A DNA stretch of 64,000 bases from Membranipora membranacea (lineage: Eukaryota; Bryozoa; Gymnolaemata; Cheilostomatida; Membraniporidae), in assembly GCA_914767715.1 (NCBI GenBank), contig OU612066.1, positions 3,413,001 through 3,477,000 on the forward strand. Direction: 5' to 3'. Every line of letters begins with the position of its first letter. The stretch's first letter is position 1. Position numbers and translations under genes: made by a program. The notes beneath the pieces were generated by a model. The model saw only the letters and a program-made list of their open reading frames with translations, had not been told where the DNA came from and searched no databases. This document shows positions 48,401 to 59,842 of the stretch, piece after piece.

Positions 48401-48700
48401 GCAGACAATCTGAAAGAAGCTTGGCTTTAGCTGCACAGCATATTCCCGAGATCAATTGCTGCGGGACTCAGGCCAAAAGCAAGAGCTAAAATTGACAAAA
48501 ATTTGTCTTTGGGTGATAGCTCGGCCACCAGACTACCTGTCGAGCAGCTCTGCAGGTTTAGCAGTACCCTGGTGTCCAGCATGTGCATGTGCAATATAGG
48601 CACTACGCAAACTAGCAGGTACATCAAGTCTATCATTAAACATGAGGCAACCTTTGTACCCGGGCAATTTATGACTGCTTGTTTCTTCTCCAACCCTCGA
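45430..48700. other. Gene-poor AT-rich stretch
   Basis: No coding region is supported. The longest frames (47080-47424 minus, 114 aa; 48149-48400 plus, 83 aa with seven Cys) have no recognisable domain and no splice context. Decayed sequence of the gypsy element to the right may extend into its end. Confidence 0.5.
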
Positions 48701-48704
48701 CCAA

Positions 48705-49185
48705 ATACTGCTTGAATTTAACTGCGACTTCGTCAGTCACGGTGGCTTCAAACGCCTCTATTTCATGTAAATCAGGGACTAAGTCCTCACAAATACTGTC
48801 AATATAGTACTCAACAGCTGCACAGTGCTTCACACTGGCTGCACTCTAAGCCTCGTTGGGTCGGCTCAAACTATCGGCAACAAACATCTTAACACCAAAA
48901 TTTTTATATCCATACCTCATTATCCTCAGTTTGAACCTTTGCACCCTCGGTGGTAGATCACTCAGATCTTTACCACCTAGAATTTGTACCAAGGGTTTAT
49001 GGACCGTTTCAACTTCAAACTTTCGACCTATCATATACTAGTCAAACTGCCCACATGGGTTTCCTTCTCTACCATCAAAGAGCGCGTCTAAGTGTCAGTC
49101 ATCTTACGCGAGGCATATTCCAATGGTTGCCAGATATCTTTACCAGATTCCTGGAGCAAAACAGCACCAAACGCGCTGGATATTG
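48705..49185 (-). mobile_element. Ty3/gypsy retrotransposon fragment (RNase H region)
   Basis: Read on the minus strand from about 49,185: a piece resembling the end of RT/start of RNase H (FGAVLLQESGKDIWQP, LEYASRKMTDT). It is followed after a stop and a frame break by FEVETVHKPLVQIL, PPRVQRFKLRIMRYGY and VADSLSRP, the standard Ty3/gypsy RNase H and connection motifs. It then continues into the spacer before the integrase. No LTRs, integrase or protease were found nearby, so it is a dead internal fragment. Confidence 0.82.
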
Positions 49186-49189
49186 ATAA

Positions 49190-50555
49190 CAATCGCAACT
49201 TGCATATTATTAGGAAGTTGCTTAGTCCTTGGTTTAAAAAAGACAAAATTTTGGTTATCCATCACTCATTACATTGTATTGAAGCTGTTATACTTTATCA
49301 AAATACACCATTAATAAAATAATCGTATAAAATGAATTTTAAGCTTCATTCTCAGGGAGAGGAATAAATAATTACCGGAAAATACATTTGAGGTTTGGCT
49401 GAGATCTATGGGAGCACAGAGGATAGAGTTCCATTTTCCCCTATGGGGATTATATAAAAATTATGGAAATGGACCAAAATATAAATCCTCGTTCTTAAAT
49501 CATTATAAATGGCTACAACGCTCATAAATGTTTTTTAAATCACAACACTGATGCTTCAGTAGGTGTGGTTATTTGTTTGCTTGTAGCTGGTGAATGGTAC
49601 TGAGTTTCTTTAAGATGCTCTGTCTTTCTATGGCAGTCTAAAAAAGAAATAAAGATTACAATATCCAGAAAGCTAGCTGCAACATTGATTGGCATCGCAA
49701 AGCAGCCAGAAAAATAACTATTAGTATTAGGTTATTATGGGATTATCACGTAAAAGGTGCTATGCAATAACTAGCCACTAAAGATGCATGTAGTTTTAGC
49801 TACCGAGTGGGTACTAGTGTAAAATTAGGTCATTAGGTCATTTTGTGTATAGGTTTGTCATAATTATCTATATGGGTATTTCTATCCCTTGTCCGATATG
49901 AGGGAGGGTAGTGGTGTGAGACTGCACATTTCAGAAAGGTAATTGACACCCTAACTCGAAGACTGTTAGACAATTTTTTCTTTCATGTGTGTTTATTGCT
50001 AGAGATAAAATTGATAACATATATAGATAAAGTTCAATTGAGTATGACTCAGAGAAAGGCAAAAAAAGATTAAATCAAAAAATGTAGATAATTGCAATAG
50101 AAATATGTCAAAAGCAAAGGGACAGTCTTATAGCCTGCGCTAGAGCGTAGACAGCCCAATTGTAAAGCTTGAAGGTCAAATACGAGACACACGTACAGGA
50201 CAAGTGCCCCTTCCAGCTGCAGTCATCACTGTCCCCCAGACAGGGAGCCAGGCGCGCGGGCACACAAGTCTGAGACCCCATCTCCACCCCCTTTAGGTGC
50301 TTGTTGTACAGTGACAAGCGAGTGCACAACAAGGACCTCTCATCCCGATCGGTTGGCTTTTTTTAGTAGTTGAGCATGTTTTAAAGTACAAAATTAAAAT
50401 AGCATTTGAATTCACATGATTCCTTATGTTTTAAAAATGATGTGACATTTTCTCTGGGATTTTTGTTCAGAATAACATGTACATACTTTTTTTGAAGAAT
50501 GGAAACTGAAATGGAATGGAGATCTGTGTCGTGGCATGGCCCCAGAATTCAGGTT
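49190..50555. other. Mostly non-coding; possible terminal exon at 49,585-49,637 (minus)
   Basis: A minus-strand segment after a pyrimidine-rich acceptor (cttttttag) stays open in two frames and could be a last exon, but it does not link cleanly to other candidates. A locally GC-rich block at 50,110-50,340 stands out from its surroundings and has an unexplained 74-aa minus frame. Confidence 0.3.
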
Positions 50556-50559
50556 TTTA

Positions 50560-50990
50560 AATTAAATGTGGGTAAAAACAACGGTAATACAGGTAACCAT
50601 TGTTTTGCTATCAAAATAAGGGAGAGCTGCCCTAATCAATGTTAAAATTAGGTTGAATTTTCGGCAGTGGTCCACGAGGTGATTCATATCAGTTATATTA
50701 GAGTCAAGAATAATGCCTAAAAAATTGTGTTTTACAGCTGAGATCAATTTTATATTCCGCCAAAACAATTTGCTTTTTTGGCGATTTAAAAATAACTTGG
50801 AACGTTTTTGAATTATTTAGAGTGAGCCTGTTGGCCATGCACCAAGTTTCAACTTTTGAAATTTCTTGTCTTAATAGGTTTATTACTGATAGACAGCCTC
50901 TTTGATGTCGGTTGACTAAGAATGTTCCACACAGTATAGTTGTAGAGTTGTCGTTAGAGAAGTGGCGACTTTTGAGTCAGTTCAGTTGGT
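50560..50990 (-). mobile_element. LINE fragment (RT C-terminal part)
   Basis: On the minus strand the sequence reads, with a break, SKVETWCMANRLTLNNSKT, then FLGIILDSNITDMNHLVDH and LIRAALPYFDSKTMVTC. This is the usual run from the RT thumb to the end of a CR1/Jockey-type RT (NxxKT, FLGxxLD, LRRxxxY). It is a different family from the LINE at the left of the window. Both ends are lost. Confidence 0.75.
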
Positions 50991-51258
50991 GTTGGTTTAT
51001 GTTGCTCGGCGTGTTATGGGATGTGAGCAGGGAGATCTCTCATAACAAGAGGGGAAATTGAACCCAGGACCTCGTGCTATCAAAACTTATAACAACTGAC
51101 AACAAATTTAGGTATTGTGATTGTAAAAATACTTTCTTTCTGGGGAAAAGAATTTGCTGATTGCTATAAATAGAAATATAAACACTTCCACAGAGAGAAG
51201 CTATTTTTTGGTTACAGTACTTACGGAATGAAAATGAAAGTAACACCTTTGTACATAC

Positions 51259-51344
51259 CCATATCTCAATACGCGGTAGGCATGATGGTAGGTCACATCC
51301 CCGTACATATCACTTCTTTTTACCAACCAGCATTGTAGGTCACT
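51259..51344 (-). CDS. Possible orphan exon on the minus strand
   Basis: An 86-bp segment between a good acceptor (tatttcag) and donor (gtatgt) encodes SDLQCWLVKRSDMYGDV and a further ten residues without a stop. Codon content looks protein-like. A candidate upstream exon at 53333-53304 would join it in phase 0. No downstream partner was found (the exon ends in phase 2, which the candidate at 49.6 kb does not continue), and the family is not recognised. Confidence 0.3.
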
Positions 51345-51349
51345 CTGAA

Positions 51350-52040
51350 ATAGTGTGAAGATGAACAGATGGACACTTTCTCATCTTAGCACTGGTATCC
51401 TGTCATTAGGGATAGGGTGATGGGTTGATGCAGACCTCCCAATCAGGACATATTATGTTTTTCGGTACCAAATTACCTTGATTGAAACTTGGAACCATAA
51501 TAGTTTATCCGCAAGGGTAGTTGATATGATGTACATTCAATGTCAATATTTTTACTGCCCAACTGCGAATTACCATATGCATTATGTCTTTCAGCTTTGT
51601 TTTTTTCAATCCTCATATTGTACCTTCTGGGCTCACTTATGGGGCAAAGGCAAGTGGTATTTTTCGTGTTCATGATAACTTAACAAACCTGATGTAGATT
51701 GGTGGAAATCATCTCAAGTCGCAGCCAAATGCACAACTAATTTTCTCCGCATAGGATCTGATTAAAATAAAGCAAAATAATTATGTACTTTATGTATATA
51801 CCTACATGTCCTGGTGCTCTATTGCAAGTGACCAATTCTTAGCTGGAACAGGTAGGGGGCAGGATAAAATATGAAAACTAGCAAAAAAGTCAAGAACAAG
51901 ACCAACAGTTATTTCTGCAATAGAGGTGGTTGTTTTGTAGATATTATGATATTATGAAAAATTTGCTTGAGGAATGTACAATCCTGTGCCAGACTCAGCC
52001 AGTCCCAATCCTGGATAGAGACGGGTTCAGCGACAGGCAG
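51350..52040. other. No gene supported
   Basis: AT-rich, short overlapping frames on both strands, no recognisable motif. Confidence 0.4.
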
Positions 52041-52149
52041 AGCATCCGGCCGGAAAAACTATGCCACAGACTGTCATAAAACCAGAGAGAACCAGACTAT
52101 GCCAAGGCATCTCCCTTGTTGGGGACCTTGTGGAAAGTAGGCGAGCGAG

Positions 52150-52640
52150 GTAGACGATTATCAAGCTAGCGGCCCTAAAAATTGCTACACTCACAAATAA
52201 GAGTAGAGGGATAGCTGATACGATGGTGAGGCGTAACATATGCCTACAGGAGACCAGATGGGAGGAGAAAGGCCTGGAGGAAAGGCAAGATACATTGACG
52301 ATGGCATCAAGCTGTACAACAGTGGCGGGATAAGACCAAGGAATGGTGTAGGATGAGTCATGTAACCAGGAAATCTGAGGGGATTATCAATTTGAACTTG
52401 GTGACCAAAAGGCAGACCTATATCATCGTTTCTGCCTATGCGAACAGCAAGACTGTGACAAGGAGGCCAAAGACAGATTTTGGACAGTTTGTTGCAGTGC
52501 TACAGAGGAGCTTATCTTGGCCGGAGACATGAACGGGCATACTGGAAGTGCAAGTTGATCGCTTAGAGGCAAATGTGCAATAGCCATCAAAAACAGTGGA
52601 GTTTGAACAGAGATAAAATCGCATAACACAATGAACTACT
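52150..52640 (+). mobile_element. LINE fragment (endonuclease domain)
   Basis: Across several frame breaks the plus strand reads as an apurinic-type endonuclease of a non-LTR element: KIATLTNKSRGIADTMVRR, NICLQETRWEEKG, later VSAYANSK and GDMNGHTGS. These match the GTLTGKSxEL, CxQETRW, YAP and GDFNGHVG landmarks. No RT follows in the same orientation. Confidence 0.72.
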
Positions 52641-53300
52641 TCCAGAACCAGGTATAAACAATATGCTAAATTTGTCCTCTCGGACTCTGATAGCTATTCT
52701 GCGATGAGAACCTACTATTTGGCAGCCGTCGGTTGCCCAACGGACAAATAGGCTTCCGGTTGCTTTTAACGCTACCGGACATAAAATTCATGGGACAGGA
52801 TTGGCTTGTAACAGATGCAAATGCACTTTAGACAGAGATGGGTTTTGTTACGGTGGAGTTTGCTGTGAAAGAAACCCATCAGGACGCCTATTTGGTGTCC
52901 AACGGTTGCCAAATAGCCATCCGGATGGGTCTGTTTTACAATTGACATCTGCCATGAAGCCATCTGGTTGCAAAATTTGCAACAGGATTGGTTTGTGACT
53001 GCCGAGCTTTGAAATTGATATAATGTGAAATGGATATTTGTCATGAGTGGATGGACCTTTAACGTAAAGATTTGTGGTGGACCGGCCACATTTTTCGCAT
53101 TATAACTGCAACAAACCCATCCAGACAGGCTTGGAATAGTAATGTTTGCTAAATTAACTCCATCCGGGTGGGTTTTGTTTGAGCAGTAATATTTGCTGTA
53201 ACCATTCTTCCAGATGAGCCAAATGTGTCCGGTAAATGGCCATCAGCAACATATCTCCATAAAAGAGCCATCCGCTTATGACAAATACCCATACCATACT
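52641..53300. other. Degenerate repeat with CATCCGGATGG motifs
   Basis: Several variants of a palindromic motif (CATCCGGATGGGT, ACCCATCAGGACG, CCATCCGGGTGGGTTTTG) recur over 500 bp, together with ACGCTACCGGAC-like segments. No coding region is supported. Confidence 0.4.
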
Positions 53301-53479
53301 TACTAGATACTTGTAGAGTAATCGTTTCTTCATCTGAAGTTTCCAGTATTTTTTCAGGCTCGTCTATCGGTAATCAGCCCGTGTCATAGATCGTATAACC
53401 AGATTTTCACCATTTACTATAACCTTAACCTGCCACAGGAGGATCTACAAGTATCAAAGAGTGATAAAAAAGATCATTT

Positions 53480-54540
53480 CACAATTTAGCGGGGGAGACA
53501 AAGAATCTCTTTTTGTGGAGGTCAGTGCTGCAGTGAGGTATTAGGTACTGTGGGTTGTGCCTTCTAGAACTGCCAGGATGTGGGTGAAGTTGATGTAATC
53601 TCCCATGTCAGTCTCTACTTTACCAAAGTGGATGGCTCAGAAGAGTACAATTCTTCGCCATTCTGGTACCTAGGTTTTTCCATTCTAGTTGTTCAATCAG
53701 CTGCGAGGTGCTAGTTGAGTGGTCTGACCGCAGAACATTGTAAACACATGCGCACGGCCTTGCGTTACACAGCTTCGAGCTTTGTTGCTTGTGCTTGCGT
53801 CAGGCTACCATCCCATACTGATGATGTGTATTCTAGAATGGGCCTGACGAGTATGGGGTAAGCTTTTGCTCTGAGATGTTTTAGAAAGTATGGTATTGTG
53901 TGCTCTTCTTATGAACCCTCACCTTATGCTGGCCGCTTTGTTGGTAATATAGTTGAAGTTTTTGTTCCATCTAAGAGAGCTCTCCAGCCTTAATCCTAGG
54001 TATTTTACACCCTTTGTCTTAGGGATGTCTGTTTCATTATGTATGTGGTTGTTTTGGCTCCTTTAGTTCTTTTTTTGGGTAAATTTAACATGTTCGCATT
54101 TGAGAGGATTGAACTCCATCTTCCAACTACTCTCCCATACTTGGAGGGCATCTAGATTTTTTTGGAGCTGGAAAAAGTTTTCACGTATCGTCTGCGAACA
54201 TGCGGGTTTTGGATATGACTGAGTCAGCTAGGTCGTTTATGTAGACCAGGAACAGGATTGGGCCAATTACTGAACCCTGGGATGACCTTGGCGTGGGCTA
54301 TAACTATGGCCATCAACTGTAAATACTTGGGATTGACCTTCTAGTAGACTCTGTACCTAGAAAGTAGCTTGAGGGGTAACTCCGATATAAGCGAGTTTCT
54401 GAAGAAGTTATTGTGGTCAACTTGGTCGAAATCTTTACTGAAGTCTAGGAAACCGGCATCCGCTTCCTCTCCTTCGTCAAACTGTTGTGAAATGTCGCAA
54501 ATCTGTTCTGGCTCTGGCTGGCTCTCATAGCTTCTGAAAC
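53480..54540 (-). mobile_element. LINE fragment (reverse transcriptase)
   Basis: On the minus strand from about 54,480: AGFLDFSKDFDQVDHNN (RT box A region). Then GSVIGPILFLVYINDLADS and RMFADDT (box B and catalytic ADD), and near 53,850 PILVRPILEYTSSVWDG and KLEAV (C-terminal region). Numerous stops and frame changes separate these. The orientation and sequence differ from the left-hand LINE. Confidence 0.8.
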
Positions 54541-54826
54541 CATGTTGGCGCTTGCTTATTTACTTGCGTATTTACCTGCGTCTTCTTCGTCTCAAGCGCC
54601 AGCTCTCCAGCTGTGACTTTAGAAACTTCTGCTCAAAATCGGTTTAACATTTCCGGGTCATTAACATGTGCTTAATTTGTTGCTTTAATCGAGGAATTTT
54701 GGAATCTGACTGGCCGCAATGACAATGCAAAAACAACAAATTAAGCAAGCGCCAAAATGGTTTCCAGAAAATACAGAAGCTATGAAAGCAGGACAGTCAT
54801 ATAGTTCCATAAATTAGGGTTTGCAT

Positions 54827-54958
54827 CACAGGCCTTCTATAGTTGGTGCAAGTCCAGTGGTAGAGTGCCCCGGTGTTCGAGGCCTTTTCTCTCAAGAAAA
54901 GGCCTCGGCTACTGGGGCACTCGACCACTGGACTTGCACCAACTACAGAAGGCCTGTG
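54827..54958. mobile_element. Foldback MITE with 8-bp TSD (hAT-like)
   Basis: A 132-bp near-perfect palindrome starting CACAGGCCTTCT and ending AGAAGGCCTGTG, with arms of about 62 bp (a handful of mismatches) around a loop of a few bases at TCTCAAGA. It is flanked by the perfect 8-bp direct repeat GTTTGCAT (54819-54826 and 54959-54966). No coding capacity; the apparent open frame through it is symmetry-derived. Confidence 0.88.
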
Positions 54959-55284
54959 GTTTGCATGTCATCAGCAATGATGTCCTATGCAATAAGTGTA
55001 CATTCAAACAGGTTTAAATTGATTCAAATCACTTACTCATTGTTCCAATGCACTTAAATAGTCCATCATTAGATAATGTAAGAGTTAAAGTCAGTACATG
55101 GATGGACTGGTGACTCAGTGGGGAATATCTTCACAATCTAAAGATTCAGCTGTGGAGTTCAGTCACTCCTTGGTTTAGTGGTCTATAATGGGCAAGAAGG
55201 TCTGGTCCTATTGATTAATTTAGTCCTTGATAATGGGCTAAACTAACATGGAGCAGTTTGTATGTATGAATAAGGATCGATACA

Positions 55285-55372
55285 GTGGGCTAAAAAACAG
55301 CGGACTATAGACCCATTTCAAGCGGACCATAGACCAGCGGAACATCGGCGAAGCGGAACATAGAACGCACCC
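55285..55372. repeat. GGGTGC-ended repeat, right inverted copy
   Basis: Reverse complement of the repeat type at 44,899: reading inward from 55,372, GGGTGCGTTCTATGTTCCGC, a second GATGTTCCGC, GGTCTATGGTCCGC and GGTCTATAGTCCGCTG. It is followed outward by AAC. Confidence 0.6.
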
Positions 55373-55499
55373 AACAATGTTTAGGGACTTAAACTATTCT
55401 TCTGTAATGTCAAGGACTGTAGCAAGGTCAAATGAATGTCAAAAGCCTGCTGCTGCAAAAAATAATTCATTTGGAATCATTTGTTTAGGAAAAGCTTCC

Positions 55500-58400
55500 A
55501 TGATGGCTCTCAGATCCATATTGAAGCAAATTTGTTGGAGAGCACCTCTGCTGAAGTTAGAACCAGAAAGTTTTGGTGTACTGTATTACCATGACAAACG
55601 TAAGAATTCTAATATCACTGTTTGATTTGTGAGTTTTGAATTAATTATTAGACAATTAATAATGAAGTATTTTACTCCTGTCCTTGGTATTATTAGTACC
55701 AAAGAAGAATCACTCCTTGGTATGGTGTTTCTTATGAAATTTAATTGTTTTTACCCTACTTAACTTTGCTAGTAGTCCTACTCCTTTACCTGCTATTTTC
55801 AATATTTACACTCTTTCAGCTTTGGATACTGCTTAAACACCTCCTTGCTTACACCAGGGGGCAAGTAGCAGCATTGTACTTTTTAAATTCATCATTAAAT
55901 ATTAGTAGTCATTGCTGTGTCACTGACTAACTCCACTGACAAATAGTAACAAAATCAACATCATGGCTTTCTGTGAACGTGACTCCTTGGCCTCACTACT
56001 TGATAGAAGGCCTCATCCTACTTTCTAGGTCTACGTAGCCAATGAACTCCCTCTCATTGATGTAGCTTGACTACTGGTGTGTTTCCCTATCACACCTACT
56101 TCCGAAAATGAACATAACTGAAAAATACCAGTTCTGTATGGGTAGTAGCCAATTTCATGAAAAACCATAGAAAAGTGTTTGTTGCTGCAGCCCATGTTGC
56201 GTGCTAAGACATATTTTAGGCACTTTATTTAATCCAACACTTATACAGCGTCCGAGGTACAATGGGTGTTGTAAGATGGTTGGCAGGTGCTGGGTGGGAC
56301 ATGTCTTACGGCGTTCATGTGGCCCCTACAATACCACAGCACTCCTGTATAGGCCTTGAATAGTTCTGTAAACACCTCATACAGCACCTGCCATATGTTT
56401 CACAACACCTGTCCTGTTTTTAGGCTATTGCTCATTCAGCATGACCTTTGAATTTATAAATTTATTGGTGATAAAATTGAGTTGTCACAGCAAAGAAGAT
56501 TGAACATATTATTGTTGCACCTGGATATCATCCATTGATAGACCCGTTTCATCTTACTGCCTGTGCACGCGCTTGTGAAAGATTTGACTTTAGACAAATG
56601 AAAATATTCAGACAACAAAGACATCATATTTAGGCTACTCAGACATGCCTATCAGCACTTCATTTTATAACATTTTCTATCTCACTCATTGATATGTGCA
56701 GAAGAGATTTTAAATATTTTGCTGATAATGCTCAGAAATGTCAATTAATTAAAAAAAATAGATAGGAAAAAAAGTCCAAATCATATTAATTTAGAGGCTA
56801 GCATCTATGTACTAGATAGTCAACCTGACTTGGTAGTCAACCTGACTACCGAGCGTCTGTTGCTTGGAACAGCTTGCCTTTTTCAATCCGTTTGATTAAA
56901 TGTATTGAATCATTTAAGTCGGTTTAAAAGCAGCACCTGCTGGCCTCATTGTGAGCGCCTCCACTGCTGAAGGGTAATGATTATGGGAGTCAATCAAATT
57001 CCAACCCAACTCAGGCTCAGGGCTATGCTCTGCGCATATGGAGCCTCACCATAAAAAATTCACACATTTTTATACATGAATTAAAACCGATGAAATAAAC
57101 AAATCAAAATCAAAATACTAAGTTTCATAGCAGCCTCAAAACTTTTCATGACAGTCTATGAACTGCTCATGACAGCCTCATAACCAATTCACATCGCAAT
57201 CCAGAGAAATCACATGTCTGCTCAATGATGACTTCGAGTGTCTACACGTGCCCATCTCCAATAACTGGACATCATGCCTCTTCATAGCCTGTCTTAACAA
57301 GCTTTGTTCGGTGGGGTGGGTGTTCCCCCCCCCCCCAGCCACCGAACAAAGCTTGTTAAGACATGCTAGCCTCTTCAGAGCTGATAGACAACATTGTAAT
57401 ATGTCTTCTTCAAAGCTGTTCGTTAACGCATGAGAAGATGATATTTCCACATTCGTTGAAGAGCTGCCTTCTCATGCTTTCCACAATTAATATATAATTG
57501 CAGCTAAGGACAAAAGGAAGGTGCAAAGGTTTCTAGAAGCTGCTGAAAAAGAAAGAAGGGAAGCGCGTGAAAAACACAAGCCATTCAAACCAGATATAGT
57601 TGCTGATGACTTGGTGTCCATGATAAGACAGATGGGAAATAAATCAAGTCCGGTAAGGTTTGCTCAAAATGATGCTGCGAACTTCTTTAAACGTCCTGAT
57701 TTTTGTTCTGACCAATCATGATAATTTTCATAATTCATTGTGTTGCCTGGACTTGAAAGCAACACAAGACATTCAAAAAAACATAACAATATTTAAGAGT
57801 TATGTATTGTATATGACCTGTTCTGATCGTATGTTCATTGGGGTTACTTGCAGACAGTTCAAACCGACACGTTACTTAAATCGGAAACCACTGATCATAC
57901 TGTACCAATTTTGGACCTAGAAGACTCGCCATATAAAGCCAAGCAGAAAAAGTGTATATTCTGTCGACATGATATCGAGCTGGATTACAAGGTTGGTGAA
58001 AAAATAATTTCAGCTTTCAATGCTGGCTTAGAATTTATCGAAATCACACATTTATACCCTATATCTAGTCATATCTACATAAAGATATGGTACTGGATTT
58101 TCTGTGATATCATCTCATAGACCTCTTGTCCGTATCCCAATTAAATTTTTTTTAAATCTCTTTGGATGTGAAATGGAGGGTTTCTGATCAGATTTCTTCG
58201 AATGCGTAGACCCAAATCAATTCAGACTAATATTCAACCCTTTTGAATTTCCTTGATTGAATAAATATGAATGACTGGACTTTAAAATACATAGTGGACA
58301 CCCCTAACATCACATTTTTATTTTTGGGGTCCAAAAAAAAAGAGGCTAGATCTACATGTCCTATCAAGATCATGAGAGTCGCTACAATTTCTGAGGGACT

Positions 58401-59553
58401 CGTGTGTTGATGTTTTGGCTTTGTATTGATTAGTTGGTCATAATGTCATGCATAGAGTGAAGGCCCCATAATTCAGTCATCTTCTGATGTGGGTGGTTAT
58501 AGCTGAGTGACAACTGGACCATAATTTTGGCCTCTTGTGGAATATGGAGCCAGAGTATTGGTCACATGCAATTTGGGTTATCCGGAGCAAAAGATATTTG
58601 ATTGTCTGGTCAAGGACATGTTACCTACCGAACAGCTCTAACAGTGATCGATATCTCCCCTGCGCTGGGTCTGATTATGACACCTGCATGCGATGACGCT
58701 GCCACAAGAGATTAAGTCTGACGAGCTTAGAGGGGCTAGATAAAATTATGTACTGTAATCAAGCTGTGGGCAAAAGTTTCAAGGCCTGCGTCAGAAATGG
58801 AGGAATTTTTAAATTAATATTCCTTAAAGATTTAAACCATATGCCTTCCATCAAAATAAAGGAAAGCTGAAAAAATGTATAGTAAAAAGTAATCATAAAA
58901 TATCTAACTCAGCTCACAACAATGGTAAGACTCTAAGTAACTTTACATATGAGGGCACAGAACCTACTCTCGGCTGAGTGGATTGACAGATTTTTCTACA
59001 CAGTGTGTAAGGAATCTTTAGTCTGTATAATCCAACTGTTTTGTAGAACGTGCGATTGTTATCACAGTTTGTCTCCCCATACTCAGGCAGGATATATGGA
59101 TCTAATGTAACAGGTTTATGTCACCCGATGCAGTCAAGAGTCGCCAAATTAATAAACAGAGCTCGACGATTAGGTAAAATTTTCCCTTTTATACCAACTG
59201 AGCTTTATTTATTTTAGTAGAACATTCAAATCGACCAAATAAAAACAGTCAGAGTGCAAGATATTTTGATTCAACGCTGCTCTCATTCTAATCTCATTCT
59301 GCAAACATAGGAAAATTAGAGAACGGAGATCAGTCAAATTTTATCTGATAGAGTTGTATTCTCCTATCATTTTCTGATAACGCTAAGATCAGCTAATATC
59401 ACACGATTTCAATACAATGTATTGTTATGTGGAATAATAGATTTTATTTGTAAGTTGAGGATTTTCTTTGCAGGACTGATGCCACTTTTGAACAAAGATC
59501 CCCAATTTATGAACGATCCATCTCTATTCAAAACAGGAATATTTGTCAAGTGA
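55500..59553 (+). CDS. MRPS18C: Mitochondrial ribosomal protein S18C (bS18m family)
   Basis: Five exons in frame, 197 aa: 55500-55599, 57504-57652, 57854-57991, 59047-59173, 59474-59553. The start MMALRSILKQICWRAP is a plausible mitochondrial targeting peptide (basic, no acids). Exon 2 is a highly charged stretch absent from the human protein as I recall it. The S18 domain starts around 110: SPYKAKQKKCIFC (C117, C120), then VRLLSQFVSPYSGRIYG, TGLCHPMQSRVAKLI and RARRLGLMPLLNKDP. This follows the pattern of MRPS18C (ENPYK..KKCILC, QLLSQFVSPFTG, GLC, MGFMPV..KDP) rather than S18A or S18B. The upstream frame stays open to an ATG at 55377, so a longer N-terminus cannot be excluded. AATAAA at 59650. 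It acts in the small subunit of the mitoribosome. Confidence 0.9.
56258..56418. repeat. Palindromic MITE-like element, family copy 2
   Basis: The arms read inward as CAATGGGTGTTGTAAGATG and CAGGACAGGTGTTGTG. Both continue into ATGGCAGGTGCTG-like sequence, as in copy 1 at 45,298-45,417. It lies in MRPS18C intron 1. Confidence 0.7.
57285..57368. mobile_element. Short hairpin element with 9-bp direct repeats
   Basis: An 84-bp element with ends TAGCCTGTCTTAACAAGC and the inverted GCTTGTTAAGACATGCTA. A perfect 25-bp stem (57290-57314 with 57339-57363) encloses a G/C-rich loop ending in a C homopolymer. It is flanked flush by GCCTCTTCA on both sides (57276-57284 and 57369-57377), as expected of a 9-bp target duplication. 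It lies in MRPS18C intron 1. Confidence 0.8.
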
Positions 59554-59842
59554 TGCCTGCTTAAGTGGACAATACTCTATGAATCGGCTTCGGATCCAGG
59601 CGCTGTCAGTTTGTGTACATGTATGGTGTATGTCATCAATGGATGGACCAATAAAATTAGAAGTGTTATTCATCTATCCACATGACTACCTCTACCATGC
59701 CTGCAATCGGTTATTTTATCTCGTATTTCTGTCAGTCTTGAATGGTAATATCTGTGTGTGAAAGGCAATATATTATGGGTTGTCTTCCCTGATTAACTAC
59801 TTCAGTTGCCTAAACATTACCTGAGAAAAGAAGGGTGTCTGG

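Noticed and set aside
48427-48715. Pair of overlapping opposite-strand frames of 70-88 aa
   Set aside because: They are shadows in the region flanking the Ty3/gypsy RNase H fragment.
54821-55057. 78-aa frame starting MHHRPSIVGASPVV
   Set aside because: The frame runs through a foldback MITE; no family and no splice context.
57178-57450. 90-aa minus and 61-aa plus frames with the shared peptide CLNKLCSV
   Set aside because: The similarity of the two products is due to the palindromic hairpin element, and both lie inside MRPS18C intron 1.
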